Below, piece by piece: positions 35,984 to 45,412 of a stretch of DNA of 64,000 nt. The stretch's first letter is position 1, and the number at the start of each line of letters is the position of its first letter. Both the position numbers and the translations under genes were made by a program. The stretch is from Spirochaetae bacterium HGW-Spirochaetae-1. GTDB lineage: Bacteria; Spirochaetota; UBA4802; UBA5550. The stretch spans positions 181,043-245,042 of the forward strand of contig PGXY01000008.1 in assembly GCA_002839375.1 (NCBI GenBank). Reading direction: 5' to 3'. The notes under the pieces are model-generated. The model ran no database searches. It saw only the letters and a program-made list of their open reading frames with translations, and was not told the origin of the DNA.

Positions 35984-36301
35984 ATGTACAAGCTCTGCTT
36001 TTATGTGCCCGGGAGTCACCTGGAGGAAGTGAAGAGCGCTCTCTTCGCTGCAGGAGCGGGGAAAATCGGCGATTATGACTGCTGCGCCTGGCAGACACGG
36101 GGAACCGGTCAGTTCAGGCCCCTGAAAGGGAGTAATCCCTATATAGGGAGACAGGGAGAGATAGAAACCGTGGATGAATACAAGGTGGAAATGGTCTGCG
36201 AGGACCATCTCATCGAAGAGGTGGTGCGAGCCATGAAAAAGGCCCATCCCTATGAAGAACCGGCCTTTGATATATGGAAGCTTTTTCTTTTTCCTGATTG
36301 A
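35984..36301 (+). CDS. NIF3/YqfO C-terminal-like (CutA-fold) protein
   Basis: This 105-residue protein corresponds to the inserted CutA-like domain of NIF3/YqfO proteins, here stand-alone. The recognisable pieces are LCFYVPGSHLEEVKSALFAAGAG, GKIGDYDCCAWQTRGTGQFRP and the C-terminal VRAMKKAHPYEEPAFDI. AGGAGGA lies just before the ATG at 35984. Stand-alone versions probably form trimers. Function is unknown; metal binding has been proposed for the family. It converges on the ylbF/M23 gene pair. Confidence 0.87.
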   Translation: MYKLCFYVPGSHLEEVKSALFAAGAGKIGDYDCCAWQTRGTGQFRPLKGSNPYIGRQGEIETVDEYKVEMVCEDHLIEEVVRAMKKAHPYEEPAFDIWKLFLFPD

Positions 36302-36318
36302 CGGACCGGACCGTCTGG

Positions 36319-36660
36319 TCATCCCCGCCGGGGATTTTTAATCCGGTCCTGCATGAGGTGAATCATATTCAGGTATTCCTTCTGGCGGAGAATGAAGTCC
36401 TTCACCAGTTCATTTTTTTCCAGTTCCTGCTGAAGAAGTATGTATTCCGATGATTTCTCGGCCTGGATCGGCTCACCCTGCCGTCCCTTGCGAGTAAGTT
36501 CTTCGCCCAGCATAACCAGCCGCGCCAGGAGTTCCTGGGATTTGTGATCCCGCTTCATATCCTCCTGTATCTCGTGATATCTGTCGGTGATATCATGATT
36601 TTTAATGAGGGACGAGAGCTCGTTGGCCTTGGCTATTATATCCGAATAGTCTTCACTCAT
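36319..36660 (-). CDS. YlbF/YmcA family protein
   Basis: A 113-residue all-helical protein (MSEDYSDIIAKANELSSLI start) matches the YlbF/YmcA (Com_YlbF) family: long amphipathic helices with KSQELLARLVMLGEEL and LVKDFILRQKEYLNMIHLMQDRI near the end. In Bacillus these proteins form a complex that affects RNase Y and development. In spirochaetes the role is unknown. A GTG five codons upstream is another start. It overlaps or abuts the M23 peptidase gene, so the two are co-transcribed. Confidence 0.8.
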   Translation of the reverse strand: MSEDYSDIIAKANELSSLIKNHDITDRYHEIQEDMKRDHKSQELLARLVMLGEELTRKGRQGEPIQAEKSSEYILLQQELEKNELVKDFILRQKEYLNMIHLMQDRIKNPRRG

Positions 36661-36668
36661 TGTCGGGA

Positions 36669-37613
36669 TTACCACAGTATCTTCATGGGATTCAGGAGTC
36701 TATTATGGTGCCAGATAGTGAAGTGGAGATGGGGGCCCGTGGAGAGTCCCGTGGAGCCAACCTTGCCGATGATGGAACCGGCTTTGACTTTCCGTCCGGG
36801 AACCGTTAAAATCTGTGAAAGGTGTCCATAGAGCGTCTTATAGCCGTCGGGGTGGACGATGATGATGGCCTTGCCGTATCCTCCCATCCATCCCGTTGAC
36901 TGGACATAGCCGTCCCGTGATGCTCCTACCCAGGTACCCTGGGGAGCGGCAATATCGACGCCGTTATGAAAGCTCTGGACCTGAAAGATGGGGTGGCGCC
37001 GCGAACCGAAGAAAGAACTGAAACGACCGCCCAGGGGAGACCGGAACATTTCCCGCAGCGTATACTGCCGGGCCAGCTTCTCCGTCATGGTGAGAGTGCT
37101 GGGCCTGGCATTTTTAATGAACACGGCTATGGGCTTTGGCCGGGAAAATATGCCGTAATAGAGTCGGAAAAAGAGGGGGAGTTTCTGAACGATAATATCC
37201 TCCTCCCGGACCTGGTAGAATTCAGCCAGCGCTTTGATCTGCCGGAATTCCGTTATGAAGGCCAGGATGCCGCTTTCCGATGGAACTACAATCTCCTGCT
37301 CCATGCGTGCCAGGAGGTCGTTCCAGTATGGATTGGCCCCGATGAGAGTATCGATATCAACGGAACTGTCCCTGGCAATTTTCCAGAAATTGTCCTTCCG
37401 CTGTATGGTGGTAACGGAGAGACGCATATCTTCGAATGATACATTATTTTTAATATATCCGATGTATTCATCTTCACCGGTAAAGAGATTCTTTGTGTCG
37501 ACTATTTTTTCGATTTGTTCTGTTCCCGTGCTGGAAATCAGGGGCGGGATGATTATGATCATGGAGATTGCTACGGTGAATATAATTATGCCGATTATTG
37601 TTTTTATTTTCAT
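36669..37613 (-). CDS. Membrane-anchored LysM/M23 peptidoglycan endopeptidase
   Basis: This 314-residue protein has an N-terminal membrane anchor (about residues 5-25) and a LysM-like segment around 75-115 (TIQRKDNFWKIARDSSVDIDTLIGANP). A C-terminal M23 zinc peptidase follows, with HNGVDIAAPQGTWV (first His and Asp), YGHLSQI and HLHFTIW (last His pair). All four zinc-site residues are present, so it should be active, cutting peptide crosslinks in peptidoglycan. AGGAG lies upstream of the ATG. YlbF follows on the same strand. Confidence 0.93.
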   Translation of the reverse strand: MKIKTIIGIIIFTVAISMIIIIPPLISSTGTEQIEKIVDTKNLFTGEDEYIGYIKNNVSFEDMRLSVTTIQRKDNFWKIARDSSVDIDTLIGANPYWNDLLARMEQEIVVPSESGILAFITEFRQIKALAEFYQVREEDIIVQKLPLFFRLYYGIFSRPKPIAVFIKNARPSTLTMTEKLARQYTLREMFRSPLGGRFSSFFGSRRHPIFQVQSFHNGVDIAAPQGTWVGASRDGYVQSTGWMGGYGKAIIIVHPDGYKTLYGHLSQILTVPGRKVKAGSIIGKVGSTGLSTGPHLHFTIWHHNRLLNPMKILW

Positions 37614-37961
37614 AGTCTATTGTAATTCTCCTGTTCAGAGTTTTACCCTTTATTCAGCTGTTTTTTCTATATATAGCGTTCCGGTTAACATCTCTGATCT
37701 GGACAGCCAATAATAGCAGTCCTTCCGGCAGGTTTCTTCCTGATTAAATGTCTCCTATTATTTTATGTCGGAGTCAAGAAGAATTTTTATAAAGACAATA
37801 GAGCATTTGTATAATTTTATTTGCTATAAAAAAAATTATATTCTATATTGATTTTTTATTGAATTTTAATAATTGTTATGCTACATTTTATTATGCAACA
37901 ATGTATATATTACCGGTGAAAGGATATTTGTATCAATATTATATTACCGATGGTGGAAAAA
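37614..37961. other. AT-rich divergent intergenic region
   Basis: The gap of 348 nt separates the divergent M23 gene and the small membrane-protein gene. It is strongly AT-rich from 37790 to 37930, as expected for promoters in both directions, but no well-spaced -35/-10 pair or coding sequence stands out. Confidence 0.5.
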
Positions 37962-38654
37962 ATGAAAATTAAAGCAATGGCTTTGAAATCCTCAATCATC
38001 TTCGCAGTTCTTCTCATCGCCGTTTCTGTCATGGGGAACCTGTTTTTTACAGAATTTCTTTCACAGGAAAAACTGAAGCTGATGCCCATTCCCCAGGACT
38101 ACAGGAACTATTTTCTTCTTCAGTCCATTGACGATGACACCCATGTTATAATCGGTGATTTTACCGGATCAGAAAAACTTGTCTCCCAGATACAGGATCT
38201 GAAGAGCGATAACCAGATAGACAAGGTCGTAGAGTACTTCCCCGATAGCGGCAAGTATAAAATCCGCAAGGCCTCGTCGTCGTCCTTCGTTAAAAACCTG
38301 AAGGACCTGAAGGCCGATATCATCAGCGGTAAAATATTCGCCGAAAGCTATTCCTATAAAATGAAGTCTCTGGACACGCTGAAATACAAGATCAAGGACG
38401 GCACGGATATCTTCCCTTATAACTTCGGGCATACGGTAAAATTCTATGATCCCGATGAACCTACAACGATTATGAGTGAGTTTTTTTTCTCGAAAAGATA
38501 TGGACGCTATGATCTCATTTTCAAGACCAACTACTACAAAATTTATAAAATGAAGATAAAGCCCCCGGTCCCCTTCTCGGTGTATTGCAAAAATTCCAAG
38601 GATCCCTTGATCGCGGAAACGGTGGAAGAATTATATAAAATGCTTGCAGAATAG
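37962..38654 (+). CDS. Hypothetical membrane-anchored protein
   Basis: The gene is unrecognised. The 230-residue product has one N-terminal hydrophobic segment (about residues 8-27) and a soluble, Lys- and Asp-rich remainder with alternating strand-like pieces (THVIIGDFTGSEKL, YRNYFLLQSIDDD). It is probably anchored in the membrane and faces the periplasm. ATG at 37962 has GGTGGA just upstream; an ATG four codons earlier is the alternative. A HAMP-containing membrane protein follows after 42 nt, so the pair is likely one operon ending at the terminator near 39300. Confidence 0.7.
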   Translation: MKIKAMALKSSIIFAVLLIAVSVMGNLFFTEFLSQEKLKLMPIPQDYRNYFLLQSIDDDTHVIIGDFTGSEKLVSQIQDLKSDNQIDKVVEYFPDSGKYKIRKASSSSFVKNLKDLKADIISGKIFAESYSYKMKSLDTLKYKIKDGTDIFPYNFGHTVKFYDPDEPTTIMSEFFFSKRYGRYDLIFKTNYYKIYKMKIKPPVPFSVYCKNSKDPLIAETVEELYKMLAE

Positions 38655-38696
38655 TGATGCAATTATGATTATTTTATTCTTTTCAGGAGAGTTATC

Positions 38697-39239
38697 ATGA
38701 AACAAAGAAAGCAGTATATCATAGATAAAAATTTTCAGCTGAAAACGACCTTTTCCATCATTGCCATCGTTTCAGTCATATCGGCCATAATCATCGGCGG
38801 TATAGCAACCAACATTGTGTACAACAATGTGAAAATAAAAAACATCTATGAGATCGAGGATAATATCGTTCATTTTCTCACCTCTCGCCCCATCTCGGGA
38901 CAGGACGAGGCCATGGTCAATGCCATGAGGGAAATCGCCATCAACCACAGTGAGAATATGGAAACCCTCAATGTTATCATTGAACTTAACCAGATTCTTC
39001 TTGTGGCTCTTATTGTAGCTATAGTGCTGCAGAGCATCCTGCTCTATGTGCTTCTTATCCGGAAGACCCACAGAATATCGGGACCTATTTTCGTCATGTC
39101 CAATTATATCAAAGAGGTGATCGACGGCAAGTGGCCCACACCGCGGCCCCTCAGGGACAAGGATGAGCTCAAGACCTTCTACCATCTTTTTACCCAGATG
39201 GTCAATGTGCTGAAGGAGCGGGATAAGAATCAGAAATAG
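38697..39239 (+). CDS. Two-helix membrane protein with HAMP-like domain, no output module
   Basis: A 180-residue protein has a first membrane helix (about 18-40), a short periplasmic segment (about 41-98), a second membrane helix (about 100-122) and then a HAMP-like linker (RKTHRISGPIFVMSNYIKEV to DELKTFYHLFTQMVNVLKERD). It ends there, with no kinase, cyclase or MCP domain. The arrangement is that of a receptor reduced to its sensing half. It might regulate another receptor by forming dimers; that is speculation. CAGGAGAG precedes the start. Confidence 0.75.
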   Translation: MKQRKQYIIDKNFQLKTTFSIIAIVSVISAIIIGGIATNIVYNNVKIKNIYEIEDNIVHFLTSRPISGQDEAMVNAMREIAINHSENMETLNVIIELNQILLVALIVAIVLQSILLYVLLIRKTHRISGPIFVMSNYIKEVIDGKWPTPRPLRDKDELKTFYHLFTQMVNVLKERDKNQK

Positions 39240-39278
39240 TAATTCCCCTGATTGATGCTTCCCTTATATGAAAAACAG

Positions 39279-39304
39279 AGGCCGCCGGAGAAAGGCGGCC
39301 TTTT
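39279..39304 (+). terminator. Rho-independent terminator after the HAMP protein gene
   Basis: AGGCCGCC (39279-39286) pairs with GGCGGCCT (39294-39301) over a 7-nt loop, followed by TTT and an AT-rich run. It lies 40 nt after the stop. Confidence 0.8.
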
Positions 39305-39461
39305 ATAATTAATTTATTCATTGAGCAATTCAAAAGAAATACAGGGCTGAATAGAAAAAAATTGTTGCGTAACTGAACATCTGTAAAGATGAATGAAAAC
39401 CATTGGTGGAATAGTGTGACCATGTTATAGGAATCCTTTAATCAACGGGGAGATAAAATCA

Positions 39462-40898
39462 ATGTCGAAGAAGATACTAATACTGGGCGCCGGCCCCGGA
39501 GGCTATATTGCAGCCGTGAGAGCTGCCCAGCTAGGCGCCGAGGTAAGCATTATCGAAAAAGAACATGTGGGGGGCACCTGCCTGAACTGGGGATGTATTC
39601 CTTCAAAGGTTATGATCACCACGGCAGAACTGCTGGAAAAAATAAAAAAATCCCAATCTTATGGCATCACGGTAGATGGCAGCATTGGTGTTGATATGCC
39701 GCGTTTAATGGAAAGAAAAAATAGTGTCATTGAGGCCCAGAGAAAGGGAATTCTCAGTTTATTGAAACATCATCATATCCGCTACATACAGGGAACAGCA
39801 TACCTGAAAGGCAAAAATATAGCGGCTGTGCGTACTGAAGAAGGACAGGAACTTGATGTGCCCTGGGATAAACTCATCCTTGCCGCTGGTACCAGTCCTT
39901 TTGAGCTTCCTGGGCTTCCCTTTGACGGCAGGAGGATACTTTCCAGCAACCATGCCCTTAGCCTGCAGAAAGTTCCCGAGTCAATTTTAATCGTAGGCGG
40001 CGGTGTCATCGGCTGTGAGTTTGCCTTCCTTCTTTCAGCCCTGGGCTCCAGGGTAAGCATTGTGGAGGCACAATCCCGTATACTGCCGCTCCCTTCCGTT
40101 GACGAGGATTGTTCAAAGATTCTTCAGCGTGAAATGAAAAAACGCGGTATTAACTTCATTGTCAACCGCACCATAGCGGGATTTGAAGAAAGGGATGACG
40201 GGCTGCATGTGGAAATCGCGCCATCGCCATTTCTTCAAAATCCCGCGGAAAAAGACAAAAAGCCTGTTTTTGAAACGGTAGAAAAAATATTGGTATGCAT
40301 AGGACGCATTCCCAACACCAGAAATATAGATGGTTTTGATTCGCTTGACGTGGAGCTTGATAAAAAGGGCTGGGTCCTGGCGGATAACCGGATGCTGACG
40401 AGTAATGCCGATGTATATGCCATTGGAGATATTTTAGGTCCTTCAAAAATCATGCTCGCCCATGTAGCATCGGCGGAAGGTCTGGTCGCAGCAGAAAACG
40501 CCATGTCGGGCCATAGAACCATGGATTACCGTATTGTTCCGGGAGCGATTTTTACCTCGCCCGAGGTTGCAAATGTCGGTTTAACCGAGTCCCAGGCTGT
40601 GGAAGAGGGTTTCGCGGTGCGATCGGACAGCGTACTCTTCAGGGTTATCGGTAAAGCGCAGGTCCTGGGTGATATTGCGGGACAGGCCAAGATAGTTTCT
40701 GAAAAGAACAGCGGACGAATTCTGGGAGTGCATATCATCGGTCCCCATGCCACGGACCTTATTGCCGAGGGAACCCTGGCCATAAAAATGGGGGCGACGG
40801 TGGAGGATCTGGTCAATACCATTCACGCCCATCCGACCCTGGCGGAAATAATGCTGGAAACATCCATGAAAGCCATGGACAAATCTCTTCACGGGTAG
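39462..40898 (+). CDS. lpdA: Dihydrolipoyl dehydrogenase
   Basis: This 478-residue flavoprotein has FAD motif GAGPGGYIAAVRAAQLG, the redox-active disulfide GGTCLNWGCIPSK, NAD motif GGGVIGCEFAFLLSALG, the second FAD motif ADVYAIGDI and the C-terminal dimer-interface base HAHPTLAE. It reoxidises dihydrolipoamide of E2 or GcvH complexes. No lipoyl partner gene is adjacent. GGGGAGA lies upstream of the ATG. A short insertion around residue 250 (PSPFLQNPAEKDKKP) is not typical. It converges on maf with 14 nt between. Confidence 0.96.
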   Translation: MSKKILILGAGPGGYIAAVRAAQLGAEVSIIEKEHVGGTCLNWGCIPSKVMITTAELLEKIKKSQSYGITVDGSIGVDMPRLMERKNSVIEAQRKGILSLLKHHHIRYIQGTAYLKGKNIAAVRTEEGQELDVPWDKLILAAGTSPFELPGLPFDGRRILSSNHALSLQKVPESILIVGGGVIGCEFAFLLSALGSRVSIVEAQSRILPLPSVDEDCSKILQREMKKRGINFIVNRTIAGFEERDDGLHVEIAPSPFLQNPAEKDKKPVFETVEKILVCIGRIPNTRNIDGFDSLDVELDKKGWVLADNRMLTSNADVYAIGDILGPSKIMLAHVASAEGLVAAENAMSGHRTMDYRIVPGAIFTSPEVANVGLTESQAVEEGFAVRSDSVLFRVIGKAQVLGDIAGQAKIVSEKNSGRILGVHIIGPHATDLIAEGTLAIKMGATVEDLVNTIHAHPTLAEIMLETSMKAMDKSLHG

Positions 40899-40912
40899 TA
40901 ATGCATTGAATT

Positions 40913-41530
40913 TCAGTCTTCCTGCAGCAGTACCGGCCCGGTTATATCCAGCTCATGGAGCATTCTGAAAAGAAGCCTCAGTGGAAAGCCGATCACGTTG
41001 GTGACGGACCCCCTGAAGCTCTCAACGATCATGCGGCCGTTCTCCTGAAAGGCGTAGGCGCCGGCCTTGTCCATGTATTCAATGGAATCAAGATACTCTT
41101 TCAGTCCGTCACGGGAAAGATTTTTGAATGTCACCTCGGTTGCTTCAAGGGCCGTCAGCATGGTGACGGGGTCTTGAACGGCGCCATTTCTGACGCAGAG
41201 CGTCATGCCCGTGACCACGCGGTGGGTCCTGCCGTTGAGAAGTGATATCTTTCTCATGGCGTCGGTAAAGTCCGATGGTTTGCCCAGGATAAGGTCGTCG
41301 ATGGTTACGATCGTGTCCGAAGTAATGATGAGCTCCCGGTCCTTTCCCGGTTCCAGCGAACCCAGGATGTAATCCATTTTTTCCCGCGATACCCGCTCGG
41401 TAAAATCCATGGGTCCTTCTCCCGGTGTATGGGTCTCGTCTACGAGGGGAACCAGAACATCGAAGCGGGGAATGATAAGCGAAAGCAGCTGCCGTCTTCG
41501 CGGTGATGCTGAAGCGAGAATTATCTTCAT
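40913..41530 (-). CDS. maf: Maf-like nucleotide pyrophosphatase
   Basis: This 205-residue protein begins MKIILASASPRRRQLLSLI, the Maf signature, followed by VSREK, ITSDTIV and the GKPSDFTDA and LNGRTHRVVTG motifs. Maf proteins hydrolyse non-canonical or specific nucleoside triphosphates to monophosphates. The stretch between VSREK and DTIV is somewhat longer than usual. It starts two bases after the relA/spoT stop, so the two form an operon. Confidence 0.93.
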   Translation of the reverse strand: MKIILASASPRRRQLLSLIIPRFDVLVPLVDETHTPGEGPMDFTERVSREKMDYILGSLEPGKDRELIITSDTIVTIDDLILGKPSDFTDAMRKISLLNGRTHRVVTGMTLCVRNGAVQDPVTMLTALEATEVTFKNLSRDGLKEYLDSIEYMDKAGAYAFQENGRMIVESFRGSVTNVIGFPLRLLFRMLHELDITGPVLLQED

Positions 41531-41532
41531 TT

Positions 41533-43578
41533 CTATTTTATAACGACCTTTTCATTCAGCTTGTACACGTCCGTGACGTTCCTGATTTTATTGAGCCGCT
41601 GCATGATTTCTTTCAGGTGTTCATTTCCCTTTACTTCCAGGATGAATTTGAATACGGCATGACCCTTTTCTTTAACCGTGGCTTCGGCCCTGATGATGTT
41701 TGTTTTACACAGGGATATCTCGTCGGCCACATCTTTGAGCAGGTTGGTCCGGTCCATGGCCTCTACGGCTATCTTGACGGGATACATGGTGTTTTCCGAG
41801 CCTTCCCATACGACCTTGATGAAGCGTTCTTTTTCACTCTCGAGCCTTTTCAGGGAAGGACAGGTTTTTTTATGAATGGTGATGCCGCGTCCCCTGGTGA
41901 TAAAACCCACAACGTTGTCGCCGGGGATGGGTTGGCAGCACTGTGAAATCTTGATGAGCACATTGGACGCGCCTTCAATGAAAATGCCGTCCTTTTGTTT
42001 GCGTGTGACCTTTCTCAGTTTTATGTGCTCGTCTTCCGGTATCTTCACCTCAACGGTGCGGTGGACTTTCCTGTCTTTTTTAGGTTCGGGCTTTTCGGCC
42101 GTATCCTCCGTGGTTTTCGGGGTCTGTTTCCTGAGCCAGCTGCGGATTTTGTACCGGGCTCCCGTTGATTTCGCGAACTTGAGCCATGCCTCCGACGGGT
42201 GGCCGTTCTTGCTGGTGAGAACTTCAACGATGTCGCCGCTTTTGAGCTTGGTGCGCAGGGGAACCAGTTTGCTGTTTACCTTGGCTCCCGTGGTATGCAG
42301 ACCTATTTCGGAGTGGATGGCGAAGGCGAAATCCACCGGCGTCGAGTCGCTGGAAAGTTTGATGATTTTGCCCTTGGGAGTGAAGACGAATATTTCATCC
42401 TCATAAAGGTCCATCTTGAGGTCCTTCATGAATTCCCGGCTATTGCCCGTTTCCGTATAGAGCTTGTTTATATTGTTGAGAAGCGTCAGGTCTTTGTAGT
42501 CCCGGGGTGAGCCCTTTCGTTTTTCCTTGTAGAGCCAGTGCGCGGCAATACCCATCTGGGCCGTTTCATGCATTTCCCTGGTGCGGATCTGTACCTCCAT
42601 GGGATGGCCCTCGGGGCCTATAACCGTTGTGTGTAATGACTGGTACATGTTCGATTTTGGAACAGCGATGTAATCCTTGAAGCGCCCGGCAATGGGCGAC
42701 CACAGCGTGTGAATTACGCCGAGAATGGCATAGCAGTCCCTCAGCTCATTGGTGATGACCCGTATGGCCCTGATATCATAGATGTCCTCAAAAGACTTAT
42801 CCTGCATTTTCATCTTTCTGAAAATGGAGAAGTAGTGCTTGGCCCTTCCCGATATTTCCGGCTTCAGGTCCATCTCCCCGAGCTTTTCCTGAAGAATTAT
42901 TTTTATGTTCTCAAGGTAGGCCTCGCGTTCATGTTCCCGGTCCCGGAGCTGATTTTTTATTTCGTCATATTCCTCGCGATACACGATGTGAAAGGACAGA
43001 TCCTCCAGTTCGGAACTGATCTGGGACATTCCCAGGCGGCGCGCAATAGGCGCGTAAATATCCAGGGTCTCCCTGGCTATGCGCAACTGCTTTTCCTGGG
43101 GCTGGAACATGATGGTGCGCATGTTATGCACCTTGTCTGCCAGTTTGATGATGATAACCCGCATGTCGTTTATGGTGGCGATGAGCATTTTGCGCAGGGT
43201 TTCGGCCTGTGCCGTAGCCCTGGACCTGTTTTTTATGTGGGATATCTTCGTAACACCGTCGACGAGCTGGGCGAGTTCAACGCTGAACTCTTTTTTTATA
43301 CGGTCCAGGGTCGTGCCCGTGTCTTCCACAACATCGTGGAGGAGGGCGGCGCAAATAGTCATGGTGTCCATGTGAAGCTGGGCCAGGATGATGCCCACCT
43401 CCAGGGGGTGTATGATATAGGGCTCTCCCGAGAGGCGTTTCTGGTCCCGGTGGGCCTCTTCGGCGAAGTGATATGCCCTCATGACTGTCTCTATATCAGC
43501 GTCGGGACTGTAGGTCCTGATCTGATCAATGAGGGTCTGGATGTCCCTGCTGCGTATTTTTAATCCGAATTCCGGCAT
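41533..43578 (-). CDS. Bifunctional (p)ppGpp synthetase/hydrolase RelA/SpoT (Rsh)
   Basis: This 681-residue stringent-response enzyme has an HD hydrolase domain (about 25-190) with intact HDVVEDT and EEAHRDQKRLSGEPYIIHP. The synthetase (about 235-355) has DIYDIRAIRVI and YIAVPKSNMYQSLHTTV. A TGS domain (about 400-460), a linker with a charged insertion (EKPEPKKDRKVHR) and a C-terminal ACT domain (about 605-680) follow. Both catalytic centres look complete, so it should make and degrade (p)ppGpp. AAGGTG lies before the ATG. Maf follows directly. Confidence 0.95.
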   Translation of the reverse strand: MPEFGLKIRSRDIQTLIDQIRTYSPDADIETVMRAYHFAEEAHRDQKRLSGEPYIIHPLEVGIILAQLHMDTMTICAALLHDVVEDTGTTLDRIKKEFSVELAQLVDGVTKISHIKNRSRATAQAETLRKMLIATINDMRVIIIKLADKVHNMRTIMFQPQEKQLRIARETLDIYAPIARRLGMSQISSELEDLSFHIVYREEYDEIKNQLRDREHEREAYLENIKIILQEKLGEMDLKPEISGRAKHYFSIFRKMKMQDKSFEDIYDIRAIRVITNELRDCYAILGVIHTLWSPIAGRFKDYIAVPKSNMYQSLHTTVIGPEGHPMEVQIRTREMHETAQMGIAAHWLYKEKRKGSPRDYKDLTLLNNINKLYTETGNSREFMKDLKMDLYEDEIFVFTPKGKIIKLSSDSTPVDFAFAIHSEIGLHTTGAKVNSKLVPLRTKLKSGDIVEVLTSKNGHPSEAWLKFAKSTGARYKIRSWLRKQTPKTTEDTAEKPEPKKDRKVHRTVEVKIPEDEHIKLRKVTRKQKDGIFIEGASNVLIKISQCCQPIPGDNVVGFITRGRGITIHKKTCPSLKRLESEKERFIKVVWEGSENTMYPVKIAVEAMDRTNLLKDVADEISLCKTNIIRAEATVKEKGHAVFKFILEVKGNEHLKEIMQRLNKIRNVTDVYKLNEKVVIK

Positions 43579-43794
43579 CTGAACTGCACCTTTTTTCTTT
43601 TAAAGAGAAATAATTTTCCAGGGTCCCTGAATAGTCAACCTTATATTAGCTTTTTTTTATGTATACGGCAATGGGAGAGATTTAAAATTTGTAAAAATAT
43701 TCAAATTATATGGACTAATATCTTTAAAACAAATACCCTGCCATAGTTGTCATATACTGCATGCCAATAATATCTGTCAAGAAAGGCGCAGGCA

Positions 43795-45342
43795 GTGTCG
43801 ATTATAAAAAAAAATAGTCATACAGTGAAAGCCGACAATACCATGAAGATAAAAAATACGCGGACAACAATCCTCGCCGCCCTGGCTGCAATATTGCTGT
43901 TGATTTTTCCGGCGGGGAAGCTCCTGCCGCAGTTTCTCTACGAAGAAAACAATGAACCGGGAAAAGAGGAACCGGTGGAGAAACCGGTATCCCAATATCC
44001 CCCCTATATGGCTTATAACATTAAGGCGGTCCCGGTGCAAAATATACCCAACGCCATAATGATTACCTGGGAAATGGACCCTGAGTATATCGACGATTTT
44101 ATAGTCGCCCGGTCGGCCCAGGTTATCGATACCCGTGAAAAGGCCATGGGTGCCCAGACCGTAAAGGTGGTTTCATCGAAGGATAAGGGGGTGGTAATTG
44201 ATCCTAACATGGTGCAGGGTGTTTATTTTTATGCAGTCATAGCCAACAAGATCATCACCCGGGAAAAAATTGAACTGATGGAAAATGTCAATTTTACATC
44301 GGTTCCCGTGGTTATCAGCCCGCCGCAGGAAAAGACGGTACGCGAAGAGGTAACGGGGATACAGGCCCGGCTCCTGGGGAACACACTGGCCCATATCTCC
44401 TGGAAACCGATCCAGGAAAAGGGTTTCACCTATACGGTGTATCGCAGCACTGCCATCCTGGACTCTGCCGACAGGCTGAAAAAAGCCGAGAAAATAGCCA
44501 TTGTACCCGACTCATCGCAGTACCTGGACCAGGGCCTGCTCAGGGAAGGGACTTACTATTATGCCGTGACCTTCGCCTATCTGAAAGGCGATGAAAACCT
44601 GATTCTGAAGGCAGGAGAGAATTATACCACCGAGGGACTGTATGCGGGGGGAGAGAAGTCAAAGACACCCGATTACTTTAAAATTCTTTCCATCAGGGCC
44701 GTGGCCCGAAAGGATAATGTCATTATATCCTGGGACTATTCAGGGCTGAAGGGAAACCGTTTTTTCCGCCTGTACAGGACTGAAAGGAATATCACAAAAA
44801 CCGCTGAAATAACCGAGGATGATGTGATCGATGATGTGGATATCACGCTGGGCAGCTTTATCGACCGCAATCTGAAATCGGGAATTTATTATTACGGCCT
44901 GGCTCCCTACGAGGACAGCGTGTATAAGGATTTTGAGGTGGTGAGCGGCATAAATATAATGAGCAACCCCCTGGCCGTGGCAGGCGTAAAAAAGGCCGAA
45001 CCGGAAAAGGAAATATCCCTGGTCCCCATTGTGCCCGATAAATCAGGCGAAACCGGCGCTATTGAAAAAGATCAGACCGAATCGGGCACCCTTGATGAAA
45101 TTTTAAGAAGAACCTTTTTTGCCGGGGAATATAAATATGCCATAAAAGAATTGCAGAGGGTGATAAAAACTACCGATAATGATATGGACAGGGCAAAAGC
45201 CCGGCTTTTTATCGGCCGGTCATATATAGAATTGCATCAATATGAAGAGGCTGTGAAGTACCTGGTCTTGAAGGACGTGGAAAAGTATTTCCGCCGGGAG
45301 GCTTTTTTCTGGCGGGATTTTGCTTTTCTTCAGATAAAATGA
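43795..45342 (+). CDS. Exported fibronectin-like/TPR envelope protein, unrecognised
   Basis: This 515-residue protein has an N-terminal hydrophobic signal (about residues 24-46). Two or three fibronectin type III-like beta-sandwich repeats follow, each starting with a strand of the form NAIMITWEMD, TLAHISWKP or NVIISWDYS and including YYYAVTFAY or YYYGLAPY near its end. The last 100 residues are helical and resemble one or two TPR units (AKARLFIGRSYIELHQYEEAVKYL). It starts with GTG at 43795, with an ATG 16 codons later as alternative. The TPR protein gene follows after 70 nt. It is likely a periplasmic or surface scaffold; no named family was recognised. Confidence 0.75.
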   Translation: MSIIKKNSHTVKADNTMKIKNTRTTILAALAAILLLIFPAGKLLPQFLYEENNEPGKEEPVEKPVSQYPPYMAYNIKAVPVQNIPNAIMITWEMDPEYIDDFIVARSAQVIDTREKAMGAQTVKVVSSKDKGVVIDPNMVQGVYFYAVIANKIITREKIELMENVNFTSVPVVISPPQEKTVREEVTGIQARLLGNTLAHISWKPIQEKGFTYTVYRSTAILDSADRLKKAEKIAIVPDSSQYLDQGLLREGTYYYAVTFAYLKGDENLILKAGENYTTEGLYAGGEKSKTPDYFKILSIRAVARKDNVIISWDYSGLKGNRFFRLYRTERNITKTAEITEDDVIDDVDITLGSFIDRNLKSGIYYYGLAPYEDSVYKDFEVVSGINIMSNPLAVAGVKKAEPEKEISLVPIVPDKSGETGAIEKDQTESGTLDEILRRTFFAGEYKYAIKELQRVIKTTDNDMDRAKARLFIGRSYIELHQYEEAVKYLVLKDVEKYFRREAFFWRDFAFLQIK

Positions 45343-45412
45343 AAATTACAATTGATCAACAGGGCGGTATTGGTATTATGATACTTTCTCTCTATCGTCA
45401 GGAGAATATTAG

